A stretch of 49,710 nucleotides of DNA, from NCBI RefSeq assembly GCF_004793545.1, contig NZ_SRYA01000035.1, positions 1 to 49,710 of the forward strand. Reading direction: 5' to 3'. Position numbers and translations under genes: made by a program. Positions 42,663-49,710 of this stretch are shown piece by piece (position 1 is the stretch's first letter; the number at the start of each line of letters is the position of its first letter). The notes beneath the pieces are model-generated. The model was given only the letters and a program-made list of their open reading frames with translations, was not told where the DNA came from and searched no databases. This DNA comes from Petralouisia muris. Lineage in GTDB: Bacteria; Bacillota; Clostridia; Lachnospirales; Lachnospiraceae.

Positions 42663-43562
42663 TTAACCTTTTACAGCGCCAGCCATGATACCGCTGTCAA
42701 AATATTTCTGGAAAAACGGATACATGATCAGAAGCGGTAAACTGGAAATAATGATGGTTGCATATTTGAGGAGCTCTGCCAACTGCGCACGCGCCGCCGT
42801 ACTCTGCATATCTGAGATCATGCCAGATTCCGGCTGATTCTGAATCAGGATGGAGCGTAAAACCAGCTGCAGGGGCTGTTTTGCAGAATCATTCAGGTAG
42901 ATCATTGCATCAAAATAACTATTCCACATACCTACAAACTGCCATAAAGTAAGCACTGCAATGACAGGCGTACATACCGGAATCAGGATCTTAAAGAAAA
43001 ATGTCAGTTCGCTTGCACCGTCTACATCCGCCGCCTCTCGAAGCTCCTGGGGAACTCCTCTGTAATAGGTTCTTGCAATAGTCATATTCCAGACACTGAA
43101 CGCCCCTGGAAGAATCACGGCCCACATGCTGTCAACAAGGCCTAAGTTACTTACTATCAAGTATGTAGGAATCAGTCCGCCGCCAAAGAACATGGTAATC
43201 ATAAAAACAATATTGAAAAACCCTTTTCCTTTGAAATCCGCCCTGGACAAGGGATATGCTGCCAGAAGCGTAACTGCTACGGAAACAACGGTAAACAATA
43301 CAGAATAGATAACCGCATTCTTAAACCCTATCCAAATCTGGGCGTTTGTCATAACACGTTCATAAGCTGTCGTTGTCCATTTGCTGAAATCAAATGTAAT
43401 TCCTTTGTTCTGCAGTGTAATAGGATCCATGAAAGACGCCACGATAATATAAACCATCGGTATCACAATTGCAATTACAAATAACCCAAGCAGTATATAT
43501 CCAATTGTCAGCAGCAGCTTATCCTGCTTTGAATATCTCGTAAACAGACTCTTTTTCTTCAC
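42663..43562 (-). CDS. ABC transporter permease, LplC/YtcP type
   Basis: A 299-residue inner-membrane permease with six predicted helices. The EAA coupling loop is REAADVDGASELTFFFKILIP, and the typical C-terminus is GIMAGAVKG. The start is a GTG preceded by AAGGAGG. It forms a heterodimeric channel with the LplB-type permease encoded 15 nt upstream. Confidence 0.92.
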   Translation of the reverse strand: MKKKSLFTRYSKQDKLLLTIGYILLGLFVIAIVIPMVYIIVASFMDPITLQNKGITFDFSKWTTTAYERVMTNAQIWIGFKNAVIYSVLFTVVSVAVTLLAAYPLSRADFKGKGFFNIVFMITMFFGGGLIPTYLIVSNLGLVDSMWAVILPGAFSVWNMTIARTYYRGVPQELREAADVDGASELTFFFKILIPVCTPVIAVLTLWQFVGMWNSYFDAMIYLNDSAKQPLQLVLRSILIQNQPESGMISDMQSTAARAQLAELLKYATIIISSLPLLIMYPFFQKYFDSGIMAGAVKG

Positions 43563-43577
43563 TTTACATCCACCTCC

Positions 43578-44528
43578 TTACAGCCCCTGTCCGTCATTCA
43601 TCTTCGCCACAATCTTATTCACAACAAGCAAGAGGATAACATTAATTACCGTATTGAACAGACCGACCGCTGTTGAAAAGCTGTAATCTCCATCAATCAG
43701 ACCCTTGCGGTATACATAAGTAGCAATGATTTCAGAAGCCGGAAGGTTTAAGTCTGTCTGCAGCGCATATGCCTTTTCAAATCCAATGCTCATAATATTA
43801 CCTGCCTGCAGGATGAACTGGATCACTACCATATCCTTGATGGCAGGCCATTCCACAGTCTGGATCTGCTGCAGGATGTTTGCTCCGTCTATGATTGCCG
43901 CTTCCCTTAACTCCTGGCTTGCATTGGACAGGGAAGCCGTATACATAATGGAGGCCCATCCTGCTCCCTGCCAGATACCGCTGATAATATAGATAGAGCG
44001 GAATGCTTCCGGCATTGTCATAAAATTAATATCACTTCCCAATAAAAGGTTTACAGGGCCAGTTACAGAGAGAAAGATCCGCACGATACCGCAAAGCACG
44101 ATAACTGACACAAAATTTGGAAGATAAAGCACCAGCTGTATCTTTTTCTTAATGGCAGTGCTCTGAATTCTGTTTAACAGAAGCGCCAATATAATCGGAA
44201 CTGGGAATCCCCATAATAAACTGTACACACTCAGCTTTAATGTATTTGCCAGATAGCCCATAAAATCAGGCGATGACAAAAACCTTGTAAAATGCTTAAA
44301 ACCTACCCATGCGCTGCCTGAGACCCCTTTAAATGGATTATAATCCTGAAATGCAATCAAAATCCCGCTCATAGGCGCATACTTAAAAATCAATGTCAGC
44401 AATAATGCCGGCATTAAGAAAATCAAATAAAGCTGCCAGTGCTGCCTGATATATACCAGCGTATTGTGCAATCCGGTATCTGTGTTACTCTGTTTTCCAT
44501 TTGAAACCGTTTTCGTAGTAGTTCTCAT
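43578..44528 (-). CDS. ABC transporter permease, LplB type
   Basis: A 316-residue permease with six predicted helices. LYLIFLMPALLLTLIFKYAP starts the first helix, GILIAFQDYNPFKG is the family's periplasmic loop, and the EAA loop is REAAIIDGANILQQIQTVEWP. The start at 44528 follows AAAGGAGG; a longer frame to 44558 runs through this site. It is the first gene of the operon, behind a promoter with a palindromic operator. Confidence 0.92.
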   Translation of the reverse strand: MRTTTKTVSNGKQSNTDTGLHNTLVYIRQHWQLYLIFLMPALLLTLIFKYAPMSGILIAFQDYNPFKGVSGSAWVGFKHFTRFLSSPDFMGYLANTLKLSVYSLLWGFPVPIILALLLNRIQSTAIKKKIQLVLYLPNFVSVIVLCGIVRIFLSVTGPVNLLLGSDINFMTMPEAFRSIYIISGIWQGAGWASIMYTASLSNASQELREAAIIDGANILQQIQTVEWPAIKDMVVIQFILQAGNIMSIGFEKAYALQTDLNLPASEIIATYVYRKGLIDGDYSFSTAVGLFNTVINVILLLVVNKIVAKMNDGQGL

Positions 44529-44635
44529 AATTTCCTCCTTTCTTCCAAATCCCTCCATTTTGCATCCTCCTACTCCTATTTCTCCTTTCTCCCTTCCGCA
44601 GGTTAGATTTGTGCATTTGTAAAAACCTTATTGAG

Positions 44636-44649
44636 ATTTGTATACAAAT
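44636..44649. promoter_or_regulatory. Probable LacI operator ATTTGTATACAAAT
   Basis: A perfect 14-bp palindrome next to the -10 of the permease operon, at its start site. Half-sites TTTGTA recur at 44616-44621 (in GCATTTGTAAAA) and 44812-44817 inside the lacI promoter. Assignment to the LacI protein is inference from position. Confidence 0.6.
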
Positions 44650-44678
44650 TTTATAACATTAATTTTACATTTAGTCAA
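44650..44678 (-). promoter_or_regulatory. Promoter of the fructoside ABC operon
   Basis: On the minus strand TTGACT (44673-44678), 17 nt, TATAAA (44650-44655). Confidence 0.65.
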
Positions 44679-44703
44679 TAAATTATATTGTATTTGACTA
44701 AAT
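44669..44703. repeat. Inverted repeat ATTTAGTCAA / TTGACTAAAT in the divergent promoter region
   Basis: Perfect 10-bp arms (44669-44678 and 44694-44703) separated by 15 AT-rich bases. The left arm overlaps the -35 of the permease operon. It may be a second protein site. Confidence 0.45.
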
Positions 44704-44797
44704 TATTTTTTACATTTTCATTTATCTGTGCAAATTGACGTAAATTATGTTGCATTATTCATTAAAACATTTTATTATAAATTTTCTATTTTTACAT

Positions 44798-44826
44798 TTG
44801 ACACATTTACATTTGTACATTATAAT
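44798..44826 (+). promoter_or_regulatory. Consensus promoter of the lacI-type gene
   Basis: TTGACA (44798-44803), 17 nt, TATAAT (44821-44826). The spacer contains the operator half-site TTTGTAC, suggesting autoregulation. Confidence 0.8.
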
Positions 44827-44889
44827 ATAACCAATATTACAAACCATAAATCAATTGACATCATGTATTTTCAACATAAGGAGGTCTGT

Positions 44890-45960
44890 ATGAGCGCTAG
44901 AGTTACCATTCAAGATATCGCAGACGAACTTGGCATTTCCCGCAATACCGTCTCGAAAGCTATTAATAATACTGGCATTTTAGCCGATGCAACACGGGAA
45001 AAAGTATTAAAAAAAGCGGCAGAAATGGGTTACAAACAATTTTCATATGTAAAAGTAGTCGATTCTGGCATGCCTGTATTGACCCTCTCAACGCCGAAAG
45101 AAAACACTGAGATTGCCTTATTCATAACTAATTTACTGGGAAACTCCCATTTTGCAACCGTTATGCTGGATAAATTTCAGAAAGAGCTTTCCGGGCTGGG
45201 ATATACCCTTACCATGCATCGTATCCTTTCTGAAGAAATTGATTCCCTGACACTTCCTGCATCCTTTTCCAGAGATCGAACTGCTGGTATTATTTGTATT
45301 GAAATGTTTAATTATGAATACGACAAAATGATTTGTAATCTAGGCCTTCCGGTTTTACTTATAGACGCTCCGGCGCCTTGCTTCAAAGAACCATTGGAAG
45401 CAGATATCTTACTCATGGATAATCAGTCCAACATCTATCTGTTCATTCAGGAAATGATCCGACGTGGGAAGACAAACATTGGATTCGTCGGCAACCATCT
45501 GCATTGCCAGTCCTTTTTTGAACGGTACGCCGCCTACCGGCAGGCACTGTACCTGTCAGGACTTCCCTGCCCCGACAAGTATTGCATCACAGGCAATTCG
45601 GCAGAAAACCAGGATTTTGATTCCGCAGTTTATCAGGATTATCTGGCAGAATGCCTGCAAAAAATAAGACGCATCCCAGACGTATTACTATGCGCCAATG
45701 ATTTTGTTGCAATTGACACAATGCAGGCACTGAAAAAACTGGGGTATTCTGTTCCGCAGGATATCTATTTGTGTGGATTTGACGATTCGCCGGACGCAAA
45801 GATTGTTACGCCTGCGCTTACTTCTATCCATATACATAGCCAGATTATGGGGTACTACGCCATAAACCTTCTGATGTCCCGTATCAATGAACCTTCCTTG
45901 AATTATTGTACGGTACACACAGAAACGACTCTGATTTACAGAGAATCTACGGAAAACTAA
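44890..45960 (+). CDS. LacI-family transcriptional regulator
   Basis: A 356-residue repressor. The N-terminal helix-turn-helix (VTIQDIADELGISRNTVSKA) and hinge are followed by a periplasmic-binding-protein-like sensor domain (TAGIICIEMFNYEYDKMI, NIGFVGN, DVLLCANDFVAIDTMQAL, CGFDDSPDAKIVTPALTSI). The start at 44890 has AAGGAGG 7 nt upstream. It is divergent from the GH32/ABC operon, so a fructoside or fructose derivative is the likely inducer (inference). It is cotranscribed with the two membrane-protein genes that follow (30 nt and 22 nt gaps). Confidence 0.92.
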   Translation: MSARVTIQDIADELGISRNTVSKAINNTGILADATREKVLKKAAEMGYKQFSYVKVVDSGMPVLTLSTPKENTEIALFITNLLGNSHFATVMLDKFQKELSGLGYTLTMHRILSEEIDSLTLPASFSRDRTAGIICIEMFNYEYDKMICNLGLPVLLIDAPAPCFKEPLEADILLMDNQSNIYLFIQEMIRRGKTNIGFVGNHLHCQSFFERYAAYRQALYLSGLPCPDKYCITGNSAENQDFDSAVYQDYLAECLQKIRRIPDVLLCANDFVAIDTMQALKKLGYSVPQDIYLCGFDDSPDAKIVTPALTSIHIHSQIMGYYAINLLMSRINEPSLNYCTVHTETTLIYRESTEN

Positions 45961-45990
45961 AAACATTTTACAAAAAACAAGGAGGAAAAC

Positions 45991-46638
45991 ATGAATAATT
46001 TATTGAATCTGGATGGGCCGATTATGCGCCTTATCAACAAAATTGTTTACAGTGTTTATCTGAACATTCTGTGGTTCATCTGCTGCATTCCCATCGTAAC
46101 CATCGGCGCATCAACCACTGCGCTTTTCTATGTTACATTAAAAATATCTAAAAATGAAGAAGGCAATCTCACGAAAGCTTTCTTCCACTCTTTTAAAGAG
46201 AACTTCAAGCAGGGCACCATCATCTGGCTTATCCTTCTCATTCTTGGGATAATCCTCGGCATTGATGGGTATGTCGTATATCATATGCGGTTTGAAAATG
46301 CACTCTGGACTCTTTGCACTGCGTTTCTTATTGTAGCTGCTATTGCCTATGCCGTTGTCCTGATGTATATCTTCCCCCTTTTGGCAAGATTTGACAATAC
46401 AATTGGCGCCATGTTTAAAAACGCGCTTTTTATGGGTATCCGCTTTTTATTCTGCACCATATCAATGGCTGCCATTTATTTTATGATGCTGCTGGTTGTG
46501 ATTCGTTTCTTTACCCCGGCTGTCATTTTTGGGGAAGGGCTGTGCGCATTGCTCTGCTCTCACCTGCTATCCAATATTCTGCTGCTCTGCCAGGAAAAGA
46601 CGGAAGTCAACCAAGAGTCCACTTCCGAATTGTTATAA
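45991..46638 (+). CDS. DUF624 (YesL-like) membrane protein
   Basis: A 215-residue membrane protein with about five hydrophobic helices. LNILWFICCIPIVTIGASTTALFYV at the N-terminus (the conserved DUF624 segment) and LMYIFPLLARFDN are typical. YesL-type proteins accompany many LplB/LplC sugar importers in Firmicutes, where their function is unknown. AAGGAGG precedes the ATG. It lies between the lacI-type gene and the anchored protein gene. Confidence 0.85.
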   Translation: MNNLLNLDGPIMRLINKIVYSVYLNILWFICCIPIVTIGASTTALFYVTLKISKNEEGNLTKAFFHSFKENFKQGTIIWLILLILGIILGIDGYVVYHMRFENALWTLCTAFLIVAAIAYAVVLMYIFPLLARFDNTIGAMFKNALFMGIRFLFCTISMAAIYFMMLLVVIRFFTPAVIFGEGLCALLCSHLLSNILLLCQEKTEVNQESTSELL

Positions 46639-46660
46639 ATTAAGCCAAAGGAATATACTT

Positions 46661-47404
46661 ATGAGACTTAGAGAAACTTCATCCACCAAAAAGGAAAAAT
46701 GGAAACAACTTCACGGAATGCAGAAAGTATGCTATATCTGGGACTATTATAAATTTCCAATTTTCATCTGCCTGCTCTTCTTCTATATCATCATATACAC
46801 GGTTTATGGGCATTTCAGCAAGAAAACTGCGGTGCTCTATACCGGTCTCATCAATGTGTCTGTCGATGGGCAGTTAAACGCCCAGCTAAGCGATGGCTTT
46901 CTGGATTTTGCAGATGAAGATGCTGGCAAAAAAGAGGTTCCATTATATACCGGGCTGTACCTGACCAATGACCAGAATAACCCCCACCACGAATATACCT
47001 ATGCCTCCCGCATAAAAATACTCGCCTCGATAGACGGCGAGCAGCTGGATGTAGTTCTGATGAACAAAGAAGCGTTCGATGCATTCTCACAGAACGGATA
47101 TCTATGCAACCTGGAAAAACTGTTTCAGGAATCTGCCCCTGATACTCTTCATGAAATAGAGCCATATCTTGTCACCAACATATCTATCCTGGAGGATAAT
47201 GCTGATGATCTGTCTTTGGATAGTTCCCTGTCTTATCAGGCTGTTACGGAAGAATATCCTATGGGGCTCAATGTGTCACAAAAAGGCATCTTCAAACAGG
47301 CTGGTTTTGAAGATGACGTATATCTTGGCATAATCAAAAATTCGCCGCGTACAGATATGGCAATAAAATATATTGATTATCTGTATTCAGAGAACAAACC
47401 ATAG
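46661..47404 (+). CDS. Membrane-anchored protein with possible solute-binding-like exterior domain
   Basis: A 247-residue protein. A cytoplasmic basic N-terminus (about 30 residues), one transmembrane helix (FPIFICLLFFYIIIYTVYG) and an exterior domain of about 190 residues are visible. There is no lipobox and no Cys pattern. The segments LDVVLMNKEAFDAFSQNGYLCN and VYLGIIKNSPRTDMAIKYID resemble parts of sugar-binding proteins, but length is only about half. The start at 46661 has AAAGGAAT upstream; a longer frame from 46529 lies inside the DUF624 gene. I do not recognise a named family. It may be a partner of the DUF624 protein or of the ABC importer. Confidence 0.7.
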   Translation: MRLRETSSTKKEKWKQLHGMQKVCYIWDYYKFPIFICLLFFYIIIYTVYGHFSKKTAVLYTGLINVSVDGQLNAQLSDGFLDFADEDAGKKEVPLYTGLYLTNDQNNPHHEYTYASRIKILASIDGEQLDVVLMNKEAFDAFSQNGYLCNLEKLFQESAPDTLHEIEPYLVTNISILEDNADDLSLDSSLSYQAVTEEYPMGLNVSQKGIFKQAGFEDDVYLGIIKNSPRTDMAIKYIDYLYSENKP

Positions 47405-47469
47405 CCCTTTGGAAAATATTTCTGGATGAGCATGCAAGCGCGCCTGGTTCCGAGACTTTTGAACCTTTC

Positions 47470-47510
47470 GCTCCCCTGACCGCCCAGCACATACGTTTCC
47501 GTTCTTTCCC
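47470..47510 (-). pseudogene. Short remnant resembling the GH78 rhamnosidase gene
   Basis: The sequence CCGCCCAGCACATACG plus TTCCG and TT nearly repeats bases 28879-28903 of the rhamnosidase gene (about 22 of 25 match, same strand sense), where it encodes SEAYVLGGEQG. No open frame is left here. It may be debris of a second rhamnosidase copy. Confidence 0.4.
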
Positions 47511-47526
47511 CATACATTCATACTTC

Positions 47527-47555
47527 TTGAAATCCCTTCTGGCTTATGCTAAGAT
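47527..47555 (+). promoter_or_regulatory. Promoter of the AAA-ATPase gene
   Basis: TTGAAA (47527-47532), 17 nt, TAAGAT (47550-47555). Confidence 0.65.
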
Positions 47556-47633
47556 ATTTCTATAAAAATGACATTCTATCCGCAAATATTAGTTCAAAAC
47601 ATTCAATTCAATCGGGAAGGGGCATCGACATCC

Positions 47634-49193
47634 ATGTACAGAACATTCAATACCAATGGATACTGTAATCCAAAGCTGCATTATATGGTGGATCTATCCA
47701 GCCGTCTGAATGATATAAAATCCATGATTGATGATGGGAAATATTTCACCATAACCAGAGCCAGGCAGTTCGGTAAGACGACCATCCTGACTGCTCTTGC
47801 AGACTTTTTATCAGAAGATTACGAAGTAATCAGCCTGGATTTCCAGGCAATCAGTTCTGCCGATTTTGAGTCTGAGCAGCGATTTGTGGCCGCTTTTTCA
47901 AACGAATTTCTGTTTTCCGCCAAACACATGCATCCAGAAATACAGGAAAATCTGGAACGATATACATCGGATCCATCTCAACGGGCAACTCTGTCTGTAT
48001 TATTCCGAACTCTCTCTCAGATGTGCCGGATATCCGATAAAAAAATTGTCCTGATCATTGATGAAGCCGATTCCACCGCCAACAATCAAGTATTTATTGA
48101 TTTCCTTGCACAGCTTCGGGCATATTATCTGAAACGGATGAAAATATCTGTTTTCCAGTCTGTCATTCTGGCCGGCGTTTATGATATAAGGAATATTCCC
48201 CGAAAGATCCGCCCTGAAGAAAAACACAAAGAAAACAGTCCCTGGAATATTGCAGCTGATTTCCTGGTGGATATGAGCTTCTCTTCTGAAGAAATAGCGG
48301 ATATGCTTCAGGATTATCAATCCGACCATCATACTGAAATGGATCTCTGCCAAATGGCCCAGCTCCTATATGACTATACCTCCGGATATCCCTATCTGGT
48401 ATCCAGGCTCTGTATGTTTATGGATGAGAGAGTCGCAGAACATGCATGGACAAAAGAAGGCTTTCTATCTGCCGTGAAAATGCTCCTGGAAGATGATAAC
48501 CCCCTATTTCAGTCCCTAATGAATAAATTAAATGACTTTCCTGAACTGAACCATGTAATTTCACAGCTTCTGTTCCAGGGGAAAAGCATTGCATATAACG
48601 CAGATGATCCTGCGGTTCAGAATGCAAAAATGTTTGGGTTTGTAAAAATAATCAATTCCAACGTCCTGCTTGCAAACAGGATTTTTGAAATGCGCCTGTA
48701 CAATAAGCTTCTTCTGGATTTTAAGGAACAGAACAACGAGATTTTTACAGAAAGCATGCGGCACAAAAATCAGTTTGTAATAGATGGGCATTTAGATGTC
48801 AGAAGAATACTCGAAAAATTCGTTGAAGTTTTTGACTATTTATTCGGTGATGAACATGAATCATTTCTGGAAGATACAGGCAGGAAATATTTTATGCTAT
48901 TTTTGCGCCCTATTATTAATGGCACTGGGAATTGCTACGTAGAGGCCCGGACAAGAAACCAAGAACGGATGGATCTAGTGATTGATTACCTGGGAGAACA
49001 AAGTATTATCGAAATGAAGGTTTGGCATGGAAATGCTTATCTTGAACGGGGAGAAGAGCAGCTTGCCGCCTATCTTGATTATTATCATTTGAAAAAAGGG
49101 TATCTGCTCAGCTTCAATTTCAATAAGAAAAAAGATATTGGCATAAAAGAAATTGTCTTTGGTGATAAATTAATCATTGAAGCGGTTGTATAA
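47634..49193 (+). CDS. AAA-ATPase-like protein with C-terminal PD-(D/E)XK nuclease domain
   Basis: A 519-residue protein of a family common in Clostridia and Bacteroidetes. It has the N-terminal NTNGYCNPKLHYMVDLSSRL, a Walker A TRARQFGKTT (residues 41-50), Walker B IVLIIDEAD with Asp143/Glu144, and a helical lid. The C-terminal nuclease-like domain has GTGNCYVEARTRNQERMDLV and IIEMKVW, where E-x-K is the likely catalytic pair. The start at 47634 has GAAGGGG upstream. The function is unproven; defence or mobile-DNA roles have been supposed for the family. It has its own promoter and lies beside a transposase remnant. Confidence 0.88.
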   Translation: MYRTFNTNGYCNPKLHYMVDLSSRLNDIKSMIDDGKYFTITRARQFGKTTILTALADFLSEDYEVISLDFQAISSADFESEQRFVAAFSNEFLFSAKHMHPEIQENLERYTSDPSQRATLSVLFRTLSQMCRISDKKIVLIIDEADSTANNQVFIDFLAQLRAYYLKRMKISVFQSVILAGVYDIRNIPRKIRPEEKHKENSPWNIAADFLVDMSFSSEEIADMLQDYQSDHHTEMDLCQMAQLLYDYTSGYPYLVSRLCMFMDERVAEHAWTKEGFLSAVKMLLEDDNPLFQSLMNKLNDFPELNHVISQLLFQGKSIAYNADDPAVQNAKMFGFVKIINSNVLLANRIFEMRLYNKLLLDFKEQNNEIFTESMRHKNQFVIDGHLDVRRILEKFVEVFDYLFGDEHESFLEDTGRKYFMLFLRPIINGTGNCYVEARTRNQERMDLVIDYLGEQSIIEMKVWHGNAYLERGEEQLAAYLDYYHLKKGYLLSFNFNKKKDIGIKEIVFGDKLIIEAVV

Positions 49194-49312
49194 AAGATTC
49201 CATATACAGCTGGAAAGCCGGGAATCAAGTTACAGAAAAAGCAGCGAATCGTTTTCTTGATTGAAAATCGTGTTCACTGCTTTACCCTCTGTGCTAAGTC
49301 AGCAAGGGGCTG

Positions 49313-49413
49313 TCGGGAAATAGCGATTTTGCCCCTGATAAGTAAGAAGGAGACAGTCCGGTAAATACTCAGGCTTTTTTCAAGGACCTGGATTTCTACC
49401 GGACTGTCTCCTT
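49313..49413. repeat. Two hairpins, one with 17-bp perfect arms, between ATPase gene and transposase remnant
   Basis: GGGGC and GCCCC close a 20-nt loop at 49313-49336. Next, AAGGAGACAGTCCGGTA (49347-49363) is exactly complementary to 49397-49413, with a 33-nt loop, followed on the plus strand by CCTTTTGC. The second could end both converging transcripts; the first resembles an insertion-sequence end (see also 33038). Confidence 0.5.
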
Positions 49414-49480
49414 CCTTTTGCAGTATCTATTTTAGGGCGCAAAATCCCCTTGTTTGGATTTTGAGATGCGCTCCTTTGTC

Positions 49481-49698
49481 CTAAGCTGCTTTCTGCTCTT
49501 TTTTTCCTTCATATTTTTCGATTTCATGATGTAGAAACCGGTGGTATTTCATGATATTCCGGCCGATCGCATACAGCATAAACTCTTTATATACTTTTTC
49601 TGCCGAACGGTAGTTGAACCTCCGAAAGTCCTCGTTTTCCTTTATATCCCCGAAATGATGTTGTATCATAATACTTGACACTTCCACTTCACGGGTTT
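49481..49698 (-). pseudogene. C-terminal remnant of a transposase (IS1182-like DDE type)
   Basis: About 70 codons reading EVEVSSIMIQHHFGDIKEN, DFRRFNYRSAEKVYKEF and LYAIGRNIMKYHRFLHHEIE, which is the conserved C-terminal end of IS1182/IS4-type transposases of Lachnospiraceae. The frame is closed by a TAA three codons before the first GTG (near 49697-49699), so the rest of the gene is lost or frameshifted, unless it continues in another frame beyond the right edge. Confidence 0.7.
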
Positions 49699-49710
49699 AT
49701 AAAAAAAGAA

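Noticed and set aside
1-49710. CRISPR array, tRNA gene or prophage
   Set aside because: No regularly spaced repeats, no cloverleaf with CCA-type end, and no phage structural or integrase genes were seen on either strand.

Overview
The window looks like chromosomal DNA of a gut-type member of the Lachnospiraceae (Clostridia). The reasons are low-to-mid GC, strong AGGAGG ribosome binding sites, a T-box leader, YesM/YesN and LplB/LplC-type sugar systems, many small AraC/LacI/GntR-controlled carbohydrate loci, and a GH112 phosphorylase. The species cannot be named from the sequence alone.

Left edge to 10 kb: two perfectly spaced minus-strand promoters at 85-215 fire out of the left edge and look like tandem rRNA promoters. 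Next come a zinc-ribbon protein and a minus-strand phosphate module: a Na/Pi transporter with a PhoU-like tail, a PhoP/PhoR-type two-component pair and a CaCA cation antiporter. This module is preceded by a four-repeat Pho box with exact 11-bp period. An AI-2E family exporter follows, divergent from tyrS with its tyrosine T-box, then a REC/HD-GYP c-di-GMP phosphodiesterase.

10-18 kb: an unusual minus-strand gene string with gaps of about 20-27 nt: stand-alone trpB, a pRiA4b-ORF3-type protein, a macrodomain ADP-ribose hydrolase and a GH112 beta-galactoside phosphorylase. After it are a soluble PocR/chemoreceptor-like protein, a cytidylate-kinase-like protein and an unrecognised 42-residue peptide gene with its own terminator.

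18-31 kb: an AraC regulator, then a hexuronate end-pathway operon (PfkB kinase, KDPG aldolase, second PfkB kinase) under a FadR-type GntR regulator whose probable palindromic operators bracket the operon promoter. A decayed sugar-uptake locus follows. A solute-binding protein is fused by deletion to the tail of a permease, next to an intact YesM/YesN two-component system, a GH78 rhamnosidase broken by deletion and frameshift, an intact GH30 hydrolase and an AraC regulator.

31-39 kb: a DUF1349 protein, a Uma2 nuclease-family protein and a complete L-rhamnose operon (rhamnulokinase, an isomerase of the L-fucose/L-arabinose isomerase superfamily, rhamnulose-1-phosphate aldolase, lactaldehyde reductase) divergent from an AraC regulator.

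39-49.7 kb: a fructoside locus (GH32, solute-binding lipoprotein, two LplB/LplC permeases) divergent from a LacI regulator. The regulator is followed by a DUF624/YesL protein and a membrane-anchored protein. Then come an AAA-ATPase with a PD-(D/E)XK tail and a transposase C-terminal remnant at the right edge. The main theme is a patchwork of locally regulated glycan-use loci, several visibly decaying, with readable operator and promoter architecture.
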